From assembly GCA_015058655.1 (NCBI GenBank), contig SVBX01000009.1:49780-113779 (forward strand): DNA of 64,000 nucleotides, in the 5' to 3' direction. The position numbers and the translations under genes are program-made. The stretch is from Pseudoselenomonas ruminantium (GTDB lineage Bacteria; Bacillota; Negativicutes; Selenomonadales; Selenomonadaceae). Of the stretch, positions 52,641 to 61,885 are shown piece by piece; positions within the stretch are counted from its first letter, which is position 1; every line of letters starts with the position of its first letter. The notes beneath the pieces were generated by a model. It was given only the letters and a program-made list of their open reading frames with translations. It was not told the origin of the DNA and ran no database searches.

Positions 52641-53666
52641 TAGAGATGAATAAGTCATGAAAGGGGGGAAGCTCCTTTGATTAGTTTATATCTGAGGCCT
52701 GACAAGACCCAGCTGATGTACGCTGAGATAAAGAAAAAGAAGGTCATTGATGTCAAGATGATAACGGAGCTTCCTGAGTGCTACAGCAGCTTTTCTATGG
52801 AAGATGATAATGCTGCTATCCAGAAACTCAGGAGGATATTCAGGGATGCCATTTTTGCGACAAAGACAAAATTCGAGGAAGTCTATATCATTCTGCCAGA
52901 TACGCTGTTCTCCTATGTCTCCTGCTTCGACCCATCGGCAGATACAGTGCTCAACAACCGCATAATGCAGGAAATGAATGTGGAAAGCCTCAAGGAGTAT
53001 TTCATCATGGAGCCTATGGAAATCAAGGCTCCTTTCCCGAAGCCGCAGAAGAGCATATATGTCCTGAAAAAGAAGTATGTCGAGATGATGGCTATGGCAG
53101 CCCAGCTGGAGCAGGTTTCCCTGGTTTCCGTGGAACCTTTCTCGATGGCTTTCGTCAGGGGTAATCAGTCATGGGAACGAGATTATGCCATGGTAGAGAT
53201 TTTCCCTGAAGAAGCTACTATCATGACCTTCTCGGCAGTAGGGGGAATTTTCAGGACAGATGCCCCACATGCTGATGCCAATACGCTCCTGTCAGATATT
53301 GACGAAGGGGAAAGCATCCTGGTTAGGGTGTATTCCAACACCAAGATGGTAGCCACCAAATATTTCAGCTCAGTGTCTCCAGATCTCAAGATGATAATCT
53401 TCAGCGAGGAAAACAGGATACGGAATATGCATTTCGTGCAGGGAAATGCGTATGATGAAGAGATAAGGCTTCCAGCATTCGTCAATGCCAGGATGAGGCC
53501 GCAGGAGATTCCGAAGTGGCTGGCATCCGTTGGGACTTTCCTTCAGGGATTCGATGACGAGCTGGTTTATCCTGACAAGAATTCAAGCATCGTCATTTCC
53601 AGCAGCAATTTCCTTCCCGCAAATATGCAAGCCAATGCCAAGGCCAGGCATTGGACAAGGGTAGCA
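52338..53666. repeat. tandem duplication, unit 1 (1329 bp)
   Basis: This unit holds STAS plus the first 330 codons of the PilM-like gene. It repeats directly as 53667-55001 (1335 bp; a 6-base insertion). As far as I can see by eye the first 970 or so bases are identical, and differences (roughly 20) begin at 53309. The junction shows only two or three bases of shared sequence (AA at gcAAATG/taATG). Confidence 0.9.
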
Positions 53667-53969
53667 AATGTGAGCGTAGTCGGTGATACCGCAATCATCC
53701 GTGTGCCTGAGAGATACAATCTCATCAACACGGCTTTAATCAAAGGGGATCTTGAGGATGCTTACAAGGCGGGGGCCATCAAGGTCACGGTTGATTTCCG
53801 GGATGCTGCCTATATCGACTCATCGGCTATCCGAGACCTGGTTATCATATACAACAGGGTAAAGGCTGAGAATTTCAAGGTGGTCAATCTAAGCGAGGAC
53901 AGCGATGTGTTCAAGGCCCTCTATGCTGCAAAGCTCGATGAGAAATTCGGGATAACGAAATCCTCATAA
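52677..53969 (+). CDS. PilM-STAS chimera created by tandem duplication
   Basis: A 430-aa in-frame fusion: residues 1-330 equal the actin-like cytoplasmic domain of the PilM-like protein at 54006, and residues 331-430 equal STAS residues 3-102. The membrane segment and periplasmic half of the parent are missing. Same TTG start and AAAGGGGGGAAG site as the intact copy. If made, it ties an STAS switch to the pilus assembly site. It could also be a duplication by-product or an assembly error. Confidence 0.8.
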   Translation: MISLYLRPDKTQLMYAEIKKKKVIDVKMITELPECYSSFSMEDDNAAIQKLRRIFRDAIFATKTKFEEVYIILPDTLFSYVSCFDPSADTVLNNRIMQEMNVESLKEYFIMEPMEIKAPFPKPQKSIYVLKKKYVEMMAMAAQLEQVSLVSVEPFSMAFVRGNQSWERDYAMVEIFPEEATIMTFSAVGGIFRTDAPHADANTLLSDIDEGESILVRVYSNTKMVATKYFSSVSPDLKMIIFSEENRIRNMHFVQGNAYDEEIRLPAFVNARMRPQEIPKWLASVGTFLQGFDDELVYPDKNSSIVISSSNFLPANMQANAKARHWTRVANVSVVGDTAIIRVPERYNLINTALIKGDLEDAYKAGAIKVTVDFRDAAYIDSSAIRDLVIIYNRVKAENFKVVNLSEDSDVFKALYAAKLDEKFGITKSS

Positions 53970-55001
53970 TAGAGATGAATAAGTCATGAAAGGGGGGAAG
54001 CTCCTTTGATTAGTTTATATCTGAGGCCTGACAAGACCCAGCTGATGTACGCTGAGATAAAGAAAAAGAAGGTCATTGATGTCAAGATGATAACGGAGCT
54101 TCCTGAGTGCTACAGCAGCTTTTCTATGGAAGATGATAATGCTGCTATCCAGAAACTCAGGAGGATATTCAGGGATGCCATTTTTGCGACAAAGACAAAA
54201 TTCGAGGAAGTCTATATCATTCTGCCAGATACGCTGTTCTCCTATGTCTCCTGCTTCGACCCATCGGCAGATACAGTGCTCAACAACCGCATAATGCAGG
54301 AAATGAATGTGGAAAGCCTCAAGGAGTATTTCATCATGGAGCCTATGGAAATCAAGGCTCCTTTCCCGAAGCCGCAGAAGAGCATATATGTCCTGAAAAA
54401 GAAGTATGTCGAGATGATGGCTATGGCAGCCCAGCTGGAGCAGGTTTCCCTGGTTTCCGTGGAACCTTTCTCGATGGCTTTCGTCAGGGGTAATCAGTCA
54501 TGGGAACGAGATTATGCCATGGTAGAGATTTTCCCTGAAGAAGCTACTATCATGACCTTCTCGGCAGTAGGGGGAATTTTCAGGACAGATGCCCCACATG
54601 CTGATGCCAATACGCTCCTGTCAGATATTGACGAAGGAGAAAGTATCTTGGTCAAGGCGTATGCCAACACTAAGATGGTAGCCACCAAGTATTTCAGCTC
54701 AGTGTCTCCAGATCTCAAGATGATAATCTTCAGCGAGGACAACAGGATACGGAATATGCATTTCGTGCAGGGAAATGCGTATGATGAAGATGAAGAGATA
54801 AGGCTTCCAGCATTTGTGAATGCCAGGATGAGGCCGCAGGAGATTCCGAAGTGGCTGGCATCCGTTGGGACTTTCCTTCAGGGATTCAATGACGAGCTGG
54901 TTTATCCTGACAAGAATTCTAGTATTGTAATTTCCAGCAGCAATTTTCTTCCCGCAAATATGCAAGCCAATGCCAAGGCCAGACACTGGTCAAGGGTAGC
55001 A
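53667..55001. repeat. tandem duplication, unit 2 (1335 bp)
   Basis: The second copy of the duplicated unit. Compared with unit 1 it has a 6-base insertion (an extra GATGAA near 54788) and several substitutions limited to the last 350 bases, while the STAS part and the 5' PilM part look identical. Confidence 0.9.
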
Positions 55002-55499
55002 AAGAAGACACTCATGGGGCTTGGCGGGATTCTGTCTGCGGTGGCTCTGGCTGAGACCGCCGCAATGCTGTATTTCGGTTCTATCAAGGTAGACCCTGCC
55101 CTGCAAGCAGATGCAGCCAAGGCCAAGGTAAACATGGCCATGATTGATGCAGAGCTTGCCTCCATAAAGAAGGCGAAGGATGAGAATCCTGAGGTTTACA
55201 AGGCATATGAGACTTTGATGCAGTGCAGACCTAAGAACTGCAATTTCAGCAGCGTTACCCTGGGCAACAAGAATGGCAAGTTCGTGACGAGCTATGTGAA
55301 GATCGAAGCGGTCAGCAAGGATCAGATGGTTTTCAACGATTATATCGTAAGCCTCCAGTCACAGGCCCTTTTCCAGAATCCTGTGATCGAGAGCATCAAG
55401 AACAACAGGGACATCCTGCAAGCTGATATAGCTATGGGCAAAGCAGGGGCTGTGAATCCTACAGCTCCCAAGAAGAAAGATGACAAGGGAGGGAAGTGA
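54006..55499 (+). CDS. PilM/PilN-like (GspL-like) assembly protein
   Basis: A 497-aa protein. Residues 1-330 resemble the actin-like cytoplasmic domain of PilM/GspL; a membrane segment follows (about 340-360: GILSAVALAETAAMLYF) and then a periplasmic part with a coiled helix (ALQADAAKAKVNMAMIDAEL) and a Lys-rich tail. Thus PilM and PilN are fused into one chain, as in GspL. TTG start with AAAGGGGGGAAG upstream. It anchors the assembly ATPase to the inner membrane. Confidence 0.75.
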   Translation: MISLYLRPDKTQLMYAEIKKKKVIDVKMITELPECYSSFSMEDDNAAIQKLRRIFRDAIFATKTKFEEVYIILPDTLFSYVSCFDPSADTVLNNRIMQEMNVESLKEYFIMEPMEIKAPFPKPQKSIYVLKKKYVEMMAMAAQLEQVSLVSVEPFSMAFVRGNQSWERDYAMVEIFPEEATIMTFSAVGGIFRTDAPHADANTLLSDIDEGESILVKAYANTKMVATKYFSSVSPDLKMIIFSEDNRIRNMHFVQGNAYDEDEEIRLPAFVNARMRPQEIPKWLASVGTFLQGFNDELVYPDKNSSIVISSSNFLPANMQANAKARHWSRVAKKTLMGLGGILSAVALAETAAMLYFGSIKVDPALQADAAKAKVNMAMIDAELASIKKAKDENPEVYKAYETLMQCRPKNCNFSSVTLGNKNGKFVTSYVKIEAVSKDQMVFNDYIVSLQSQALFQNPVIESIKNNRDILQADIAMGKAGAVNPTAPKKKDDKGGK

Positions 55500-55500
55500 C

Positions 55501-56031
55501 ATGCTTGATACTTTAAAAGCTGTGCTTTCCGATAAATCGCTCAAGAAGAACAAGTCGCTTTTCATGCTGACTGTCATCGTTGTCTTGATGGGATTCTTGT
55601 CCGTGTCGATCGCCGGCAAAACAGCTTACAACTACCATGAATATCTCAAGGTTAAAGAACAGATTGCACAGATGAAAAAAGAGATAGCGGATTTCGAAGA
55701 GAAGAACGCTATGATAAATGAGCAGCCGTACAGGCCAGTGTCAAAGGACAAGGTTGATTATATCCAGGCCGATGTGCTGTTCGCAATACAGGCGAATCAG
55801 CTCAAGATGCTGGATTACAAGGCTGCTGCCTCAAGCGATGGGGACAAGCGAGGACAGACGGTGGCATATAAGTCCTTCAATGTCTCTTTTGAGGGAAGCT
55901 ATGAGAACACCTTGAAATTCTTGAAGAATTTTGGAGACAAGGATGCCCTGATAAATCTCATGGAGGTGTCCATGACTCCGAAGAAGGGACTCATAAATAC
56001 AAGCATAAATTATCGGATTTATCTCAAATGA
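55501..56031 (+). CDS. PilO-like inner-membrane assembly protein
   Basis: A 176-aa protein with a short cytoplasmic start, one membrane segment (about 22-42: SLFMLTVIVVLMGFLSVSIA), a coiled-coil (VKEQIAQMKKEIADFEEKN) and a periplasmic domain of ferredoxin-like appearance (FNVSFEGSYENTLKFLKNFG). This is the topology of PilO/GspM, which pairs with PilN. The Y-ENTLKFLKNF stretch matches the pattern of PilO family members. It starts directly after the previous stop. Confidence 0.78.
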   Translation: MLDTLKAVLSDKSLKKNKSLFMLTVIVVLMGFLSVSIAGKTAYNYHEYLKVKEQIAQMKKEIADFEEKNAMINEQPYRPVSKDKVDYIQADVLFAIQANQLKMLDYKAAASSDGDKRGQTVAYKSFNVSFEGSYENTLKFLKNFGDKDALINLMEVSMTPKKGLINTSINYRIYLK

Positions 56032-56046
56032 GGGGAGGGGTGCAAG

Positions 56047-56931
56047 GTGTTTGGCTTTTTGAAGAAGCTGTTCCCCAAAAAGGGGGAAAGCCTGGAAGAT
56101 CTGGATGATATGTATGCGGAAGAAGAGTTGAAGTATGAGGAGGAAGCTCCGCAGATAAAAAATGAAAGCAGGATTGAAGGATTGCTGCCTGACCTCTTTC
56201 GGAGGTTCCGGCGCAAGAAGGATGAAGATTCGGATATGGAGATGCCTGAGGATGCGCTCGGTCCTGCCGAATATGAGGAAGACAGCGCAGAAAGCAGCGA
56301 CACTCCCGGTGTTCTGACCAAGATAAATAACCTTGAAGGCGCGCCGAAGTACGCTTTCCTGGGAATCGTGACCGTCTTGGTGGTGGCGGGCATATACGGG
56401 GGAATTCACCTGTTCCGTGGCTCAGGTTCGCATAGCCCTGCTGGCAAGAAGCCAGCGCAGGTGCAGCAGAATGCTGGAATCAAGACAGAGGAGAACAAGA
56501 AGCTGCCAGATAATCCCATGCAAGTCGCTGGGTTGCCTGAAGGCGCTCCCGCAGGCATGGAAAATCCATTCGTGGAGACTCATGCGATAGCGACCGAGAT
56601 TCCTGCTTCAGCGAATCAGATCGTTACCCCGCTTCCATCTATGCCCGCAATGGCATCTTCGATGGCACTTCCTACCATCCCTGCAAATCCACGCCCGAAT
56701 GTTCCTGCCAGCATGGCTATGCCAGCCAGCGCTCCGACTGCTGCTCCAGCAGGAAACCCCATGGAGGTGCAGGGAGTCATAACAAGCAGCAACGAAAGCG
56801 AGAATGTAGCTATCATGGGGGACGGCTCCATTGTTTCCGTAGGGCAGACCTATAAGGATGGACGGATCGCCTTCATCGGCGGGGATGGCATCACCTTCGA
56901 GGATGGCTCCAAAATTTCAATGAAGCCGTAA
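56047..56931 (+). CDS. PilP/GspC-like protein with Pro/Ala/Met-rich linker
   Basis: A 294-aa protein: acidic cytoplasmic region (1-95), a membrane segment (about 98-118: YAFLGIVTVLVVAGIYGGIH), a long low-complexity linker rich in Pro, Ala and Met (about 130-235), and a C-terminal beta domain (about 238-294: NPMEVQGVITSSNESENVAI, GQTYKDGRIAFIGGDGI) like the secretin-binding domain of PilP/GspC. It bridges the inner-membrane platform and the secretin. GTG start with GAGGGGAGGGG upstream. Confidence 0.75.
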   Translation: MFGFLKKLFPKKGESLEDLDDMYAEEELKYEEEAPQIKNESRIEGLLPDLFRRFRRKKDEDSDMEMPEDALGPAEYEEDSAESSDTPGVLTKINNLEGAPKYAFLGIVTVLVVAGIYGGIHLFRGSGSHSPAGKKPAQVQQNAGIKTEENKKLPDNPMQVAGLPEGAPAGMENPFVETHAIATEIPASANQIVTPLPSMPAMASSMALPTIPANPRPNVPASMAMPASAPTAAPAGNPMEVQGVITSSNESENVAIMGDGSIVSVGQTYKDGRIAFIGGDGITFEDGSKISMKP

Positions 56932-56950
56932 AGGCAAGGGAGTGTTGGTT

Positions 56951-58666
56951 TTGAAAAAACATGATCTGACAAGGGCAATCCTGGCTGCTTTCATGGGCAG
57001 CATGACTTTCTGGGCAACTGTTGACCTGCCTCAGGCAGAGGCCAAAAGCACTTCTCTTTATGAGGAATACCAGGCGCAGCTCGACCAGGAAAAGCTGAAG
57101 AAGGAAGAAAGGGCAAAGCAGCGCGAAAAGGCAAGAGAGCAGCGCAGGATTGCCAGGGAGCAGCGCGAAAAGGCAAGAGAGCAGCGCGAGATGGCCAGAG
57201 AGCGCGAAAAGGCCCAAGAGATTGAAAAAGCCAGGCAGTATGAAATAGAAGCGCAAAGAGAGATTGACAAGCAAATAGAGAGGGAGAATAAGCGGGCAGC
57301 AGAAGCATATAGCCCTATTGATGAAGCTGCCAACTCTAATAACGATAGCCCCAGCGGTTTCCTGAACAGGATAAGGACAATCGTTGATTCCTCCAAAACA
57401 GAAAACAAGTATTCCCGGTTCCTTGCCAAGCCCGGCAACAATCAGCAGGGCGATGATATCGTGAGCGTTTATGAGCCAGAACCTGCGGATAGCACCCCAG
57501 GCCCGCATGCGCAGCAGTATCAATATAATCCTCCGGTGGCTGAAGGAACATATAGTTTCAACTGGCAGGGAACCCCTATAGCACAAAGCCTTTATGCACT
57601 GGGAGGCATAGCTCATAAAGGTGTGATCGTCAACGGCGCAATGAATGACAAGGTATATGCCCGACTTGAGAATGTGACAGTCAATGCGGCCCTTGATTAT
57701 TTGTCCCGCGCTTTTGGCTTTAACTGGATGATGGAAGGGAACAATATCATCATCTCGACTAATGACAAGATGCTCCAAAGCCTCGTGATGGATGTTTCCT
57801 ACGCCGACAAGGAGAAGCTGAAGGAAGAGTTCAAAGCTCTAGGCATCGCAGAGAACAATATCTATGTCAACAGCGAGTCCGGCACTATCTCAATCACGGG
57901 AACACCTTATCAGCTGGTAGAAGCCAAGAAGAGGATGAGGCAGATTGACAGGCCGGTAGCCCAATGCTTGCTTGCTGCCCAGCTCATTGAGATAAGCCAC
58001 GGCAAGTCTTTGGATCTTGGCCTGACATACACTATGCCAACTTATAGCCATACCGGTTCTGAAACAGGCGGTTCAGCATCTCTTAAAGGACCATGGCTGC
58101 CAAAGCTTTCCTTTGGTGCAACTCTTCAAGCTGAAAGGGCACTTTCCAAGGGCAAGGTAATCAGTAGGCCTATCGTGCTGTCAAGGAATGGCGAACCTGC
58201 GAAGGTGGTATTCGGAGACCAGGTTCCTGTCATGAGCACTACTTCTACGGCTACCAGCACCAATGTGACGGTATCTTACAAGGATGTGGGCACGACTTTG
58301 GAAGTGACCCCGGTCATAAATACGAATACGGGAGAGATTTCCCTGAAGATCCATGCTGAGGTTTCCAATATCGTTCAGTATATCACCCAGGGTTCAACCC
58401 GCGCTCCGCAGATCGCTACCAGGTATGTCGATACCACAGCTCATGTGCAGAGCGGTCAGAGCCTTGTCATCGGCGGTCTCATGAGCGTGACTGACCTCGA
58501 TAATCTCTCAGGGATTCCTGGGCTGATGAATCTGCCTATCCTTGGCGAACTCTTCAAATTCCATCATCGGTCCAAGACTTATGCTGAGGTCTATATCATG
58601 CTGACTCCTTTCATCATGGATGACGGGGTGGATGCAAAGTCAGTTATCAGAAAGGTGGAGTATTGA
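56951..58666 (+). CDS. secretin (PilQ/GspD-like outer-membrane channel)
   Basis: A 571-aa exported protein. MKK-start signal peptide (to about residue 32), then a highly charged helical segment made of repeated REQREKA-type units (about 35-110), a linker, N-domains (about 190-300; TPIAQSLYALGGIAHKGVIV) and the C-terminal secretin domain (about 330-560), with FGDQVPVMST and VQSGQSLVIGGLMS as core motifs. It forms the outer-membrane pore, proof of a diderm host. Start is TTG 56951 behind AAGGGAG; GTG 56942 is an alternative. Confidence 0.9.
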   Translation: MKKHDLTRAILAAFMGSMTFWATVDLPQAEAKSTSLYEEYQAQLDQEKLKKEERAKQREKAREQRRIAREQREKAREQREMAREREKAQEIEKARQYEIEAQREIDKQIERENKRAAEAYSPIDEAANSNNDSPSGFLNRIRTIVDSSKTENKYSRFLAKPGNNQQGDDIVSVYEPEPADSTPGPHAQQYQYNPPVAEGTYSFNWQGTPIAQSLYALGGIAHKGVIVNGAMNDKVYARLENVTVNAALDYLSRAFGFNWMMEGNNIIISTNDKMLQSLVMDVSYADKEKLKEEFKALGIAENNIYVNSESGTISITGTPYQLVEAKKRMRQIDRPVAQCLLAAQLIEISHGKSLDLGLTYTMPTYSHTGSETGGSASLKGPWLPKLSFGATLQAERALSKGKVISRPIVLSRNGEPAKVVFGDQVPVMSTTSTATSTNVTVSYKDVGTTLEVTPVINTNTGEISLKIHAEVSNIVQYITQGSTRAPQIATRYVDTTAHVQSGQSLVIGGLMSVTDLDNLSGIPGLMNLPILGELFKFHHRSKTYAEVYIMLTPFIMDDGVDAKSVIRKVEY

Positions 58667-60303
58667 TGGCGCAGCGTTCCTTGGACATAGATTTCAGCTC
58701 CGATGATGTCATCTTGAGCGGGCTTAAAGCGGCTGGCCTATATTATGACAAGAACCTTGTGAACGAGAACCTGCCACCGGATATAATCGCCTCGATATCT
58801 CCTGATTTCGCTGGGCAATACAATGTAATCCCTGTCGGCGTGGATGGCAACAAGCTGATCCTTGTGTCTGACGATACAGGCAACACCATACAGAATCAGG
58901 GTGCGCTTGAAAGCCGACTGGGAAGGCCAATAGAGCTTTTGGTGACTGATGAGGACAATATCCGTCATGGCCTGGAGAAATACTACGACATATCAATCTA
59001 CTCAAAGAGCCGCAGGGGAGGAGGACTCACCACTGGCAGCAACATTGATGATTCCCCCCTGCAAAGGAAGGCCGATGATATCCTCTTCAAGGGGGTAGAT
59101 GAGGATGCTTCAGATATCCACTTGAAGCCTTATTCGGATGGCATATATGTCTGGATGCGAATCAACGGTGATCTGAGAGATTTCACCCATCGTTTCGATT
59201 TCATTGCAGCGGATGGCGATACGCTTGCCAATGTCATCAAGGGCAAGGATGAGTCCTCGAATGCCGACTCTGCCAACAAGCTCATGCCCAACAATGGCTC
59301 ATTTAAGTTACAGAAGGGCATAACTACGGTGCGCTGCCGCCTGTCTACCGTGCCCGTGGGAAGCGCAAGCGACCTGGTGCAGAAGCTGAATGTCCGACTG
59401 ATGCCCCAGGTCAACAAGAGGGTTTCTCTCGATAAGCTGTTCCATGGCAATGACCTCGAAACCATTCGCAATGTGCTTTTCAAGAGTTCATCGGGGATGT
59501 TCCTCAACGCAGGGCCGGTAGGAACGGGCAAGACCACATCCCTCTATGCCTATATCGACTATCTGTGGAACCTGGCGCAGGAGCGGAACAGCGTACTCCA
59601 TGTGTATACCATAGAGAATCCTATCGAGATTGCCGATGAGCGGTATACCCAGGTGCAAGTCAGGGAGACCGATGATGAGGCCACCAATCTGACGGCGCTC
59701 AAAATCCTTGATTCTGCCCTGCGCTCCGACCCGGATATCATCCTTTTCGGTGAGATCCGAAACAATGTCGAGGCCGAGGCCGCCATGAAAGCTTCACAGA
59801 CAGGACTCAAGATGCTGTCTACCCTCCATGCTGGCAACTGCAACAAGGCTATCCTGAGACTACTGAATCTGGGCGTGAATCCGTTTGCCATGCTGTCAGA
59901 GATACGCTTCATCCTCTGCCAGAGGCTTATTCCGATTCTCTGCCCTCACTGCTCACAGCCCCATGTCCTGACGGACCAGGAAAAGGCCATATTGACGGAG
60001 GAAGAGCTGGCGTTCCTCACTGCATCGGATGCTTCGCTCAGGGAAAGGAGCAGGGCTTCGGAGTGGGGGAAGTGCAGCAATCCCCACTGCCGCAACGGCG
60101 TGCTGAACCGCATGGCTGTGCCTGAGTATATTGTCTTCGACAACAAGATAAGGGATGCGCTTCTCCATCAGAACGATTTCCATAGCGTGAACGAGCTGCT
60201 GAAGGAGTATAATTTCAAGTCTATGTGGGAGAAGGGGCTGGCCCTGGTCAAGAATGGCAATGCGGAACTTGCCGATGTGATAAATCACATCGGCAAGGAT
60301 TAA
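58666..60303 (+). CDS. PilB/GspE-type assembly ATPase
   Basis: A 545-aa cytosolic hexameric ATPase. An N-terminal GspE-N domain (about 1-110) precedes the core: ASDIHLKP, Walker A GPVGTGKT at 283-290, the Asp box IENPIEIADERYTQVQV, Walker B SDPDIILFGEIRN and the His box STLHAGN. Four cysteines (CPHC and CSNPHC) form the zinc site of extension ATPases. Walker A has GPVGTGKT rather than GPTGSGKT. It starts within the secretin stop (TGATG). Confidence 0.92.
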   Translation: MAQRSLDIDFSSDDVILSGLKAAGLYYDKNLVNENLPPDIIASISPDFAGQYNVIPVGVDGNKLILVSDDTGNTIQNQGALESRLGRPIELLVTDEDNIRHGLEKYYDISIYSKSRRGGGLTTGSNIDDSPLQRKADDILFKGVDEDASDIHLKPYSDGIYVWMRINGDLRDFTHRFDFIAADGDTLANVIKGKDESSNADSANKLMPNNGSFKLQKGITTVRCRLSTVPVGSASDLVQKLNVRLMPQVNKRVSLDKLFHGNDLETIRNVLFKSSSGMFLNAGPVGTGKTTSLYAYIDYLWNLAQERNSVLHVYTIENPIEIADERYTQVQVRETDDEATNLTALKILDSALRSDPDIILFGEIRNNVEAEAAMKASQTGLKMLSTLHAGNCNKAILRLLNLGVNPFAMLSEIRFILCQRLIPILCPHCSQPHVLTDQEKAILTEEELAFLTASDASLRERSRASEWGKCSNPHCRNGVLNRMAVPEYIVFDNKIRDALLHQNDFHSVNELLKEYNFKSMWEKGLALVKNGNAELADVINHIGKD

Positions 60304-60319
60304 CAGAGGGGGTGACATT

Positions 60320-61399
60320 ATGGCTATTTTTGCCAAAAAAGCTGGCAGGGAAGAGGTCTTGAGTTTCATAAAAATAGTCTACAGGCATCACAGGGCTAGT
60401 AGACAGCTCAAGGACTGCATCGAGGAGTATATCCGAACAACGGAAAATCGTACCATGCAGATAGCTGCGATGGACATACTCAAGAAAATGAAGTCAGGCT
60501 CAGATTTTGCTCCTGCCCTGGAGAAGCATCCTGACATATTCCCCCGCTTCGTCATAGAGTTCATCAAGGTAGGCGAGTCTACAAGCCATCTGGATGAGTT
60601 CATGGAGAAGATTATCGAGCAGCTCAAGGAGGATATCGGCGTAGAGAGGAAGATCCAGGCCGCAACCCTGATGCCCAAGATTTCCCTGCTGCTCCTGTTC
60701 GGAGCGTTCATGTTCGCCATCTACTACTTGATTCCGAAGATAGGCGAAGCATTCAAGAACATCAACATGGAGCTTCCGCTCCTTACCAGGGTGACTCTTC
60801 AGATCGGTGAGTTCTTCTCCGTTTTCTGGTGGATAATACCATTGGTGCTGATCGTTGGTTTTATCTCACTCAAGACGTATAGGGACAGCAATCCCATCAG
60901 ATGGTCCCTCCTGTCGCTCAGAGTCCCTTTTTATAAGGATATCGCTTATTATCGAATCCATTACACATTCTGCGAGGTGCTTTACATCTGCATGGGGGCG
61001 AACATCACTTCCAAGGATGCGCTCAAGTATACGGCCCTGGCTATCAACAATGCCTATATGAAGATGGTGCTGAAGAAAGCCGTAGAGCATATGGACAAGG
61101 GCGATTCCATGCCGGAGGCGATCCGCAAAGCAGATTATGAAAGGGTCATCAACAGGGGGCTTTATTCCATGCTGGAAACCGGCATCGAGACCAGCAGGGT
61201 GGCCGAAATCATGAAGGTGGAGGCCGAGACTTATCATGACGAGCTGGTGCTGGCAACCGATGGAATAGGAGATAAGGTGTCGGCAACTATCCTGGTCCCG
61301 ATATATGCTTCCCTGATCCTTTTCTTCTTGGTCGTGGAGTGGCCTCTGCAGCAGCTCCCGAACAGGCTGTCACAATATAGCAAGGGGATGGGATTCTGA
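60320..61399 (+). CDS. PilC/GspF-type inner-membrane platform protein
   Basis: A 359-aa polytopic protein with two T2SSF repeats: a cytoplasmic helical part (about 35-110: MDILKKMKSGSDFAPALEKH, VGESTSHLDEFM), membrane segments at about 118-140 and 155-180, the second repeat (EHMDKGDSMPEAIRKA, LETGIETSRVAEIM) and a last membrane segment near 325-345. It organises pilin extraction around the ATPase. AGAGGGGGTG precedes the ATG; the stop overlaps the next gene by one base. Confidence 0.92.
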   Translation: MAIFAKKAGREEVLSFIKIVYRHHRASRQLKDCIEEYIRTTENRTMQIAAMDILKKMKSGSDFAPALEKHPDIFPRFVIEFIKVGESTSHLDEFMEKIIEQLKEDIGVERKIQAATLMPKISLLLLFGAFMFAIYYLIPKIGEAFKNINMELPLLTRVTLQIGEFFSVFWWIIPLVLIVGFISLKTYRDSNPIRWSLLSLRVPFYKDIAYYRIHYTFCEVLYICMGANITSKDALKYTALAINNAYMKMVLKKAVEHMDKGDSMPEAIRKADYERVINRGLYSMLETGIETSRVAEIMKVEAETYHDELVLATDGIGDKVSATILVPIYASLILFFLVVEWPLQQLPNRLSQYSKGMGF

Positions 61400-61848
61400 T
61401 GATGAGGAAAAAGATTAAGGGCGCATTCCTTACGCTTGAGACCGCAGCCTTCATTATTGCTATCGCCCTGATTGCCGCTATCATTTTCAGCAACTATCAG
61501 CCTACCATGGATGAGTCCAAGATTCAGGTGGCGTTCAGGGATGTCACCACTATAGGCGGTGCAATCAGCCACTACCATTATGATATGGAGCGGTATCCCT
61601 CGACATTGGAGGAACTGACTCAGATGGATCAGACAACCAAGAAGGGGCCATGGATTGCCCAGCTCCCCAATAACAATGTGGACCCCTGGGGACACCCGTA
61701 TGGGTATGTCTATGACACCAATGAGGTAGATGGCAATGTCGGTTTCGTTGTCTATTCCACCACCAGCACTACAGGAGATCCAGTGGAAATCTCCATCGGC
61801 CAGGCGTATAACCTGCCTACCAACAGCATAGCCTACCATGGGCTTTGA
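61399..61848 (+). CDS. type IV pilin/pseudopilin-like protein 1 (GspG-like)
   Basis: A 149-aa prepilin. A short basic leader (MMRKKIKGA) precedes a hydrophobic helix FLTLETAAFIIAIALIAAII. Cleavage after Ala9 would put the conserved glutamate at +5; cleavage after Gly8 would put it at +6. The globular part has the GspG-like pattern ERYPSTLEELTQ, then DPWGHPYGYVYD. It is probably the major subunit together with the next protein. Alternative start ATG 61402. Confidence 0.85.
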   Translation: MMRKKIKGAFLTLETAAFIIAIALIAAIIFSNYQPTMDESKIQVAFRDVTTIGGAISHYHYDMERYPSTLEELTQMDQTTKKGPWIAQLPNNNVDPWGHPYGYVYDTNEVDGNVGFVVYSTTSTTGDPVEISIGQAYNLPTNSIAYHGL

Positions 61849-61885
61849 TATATAATGCAATGTTTATATTCAGGAGGTCAAAATA

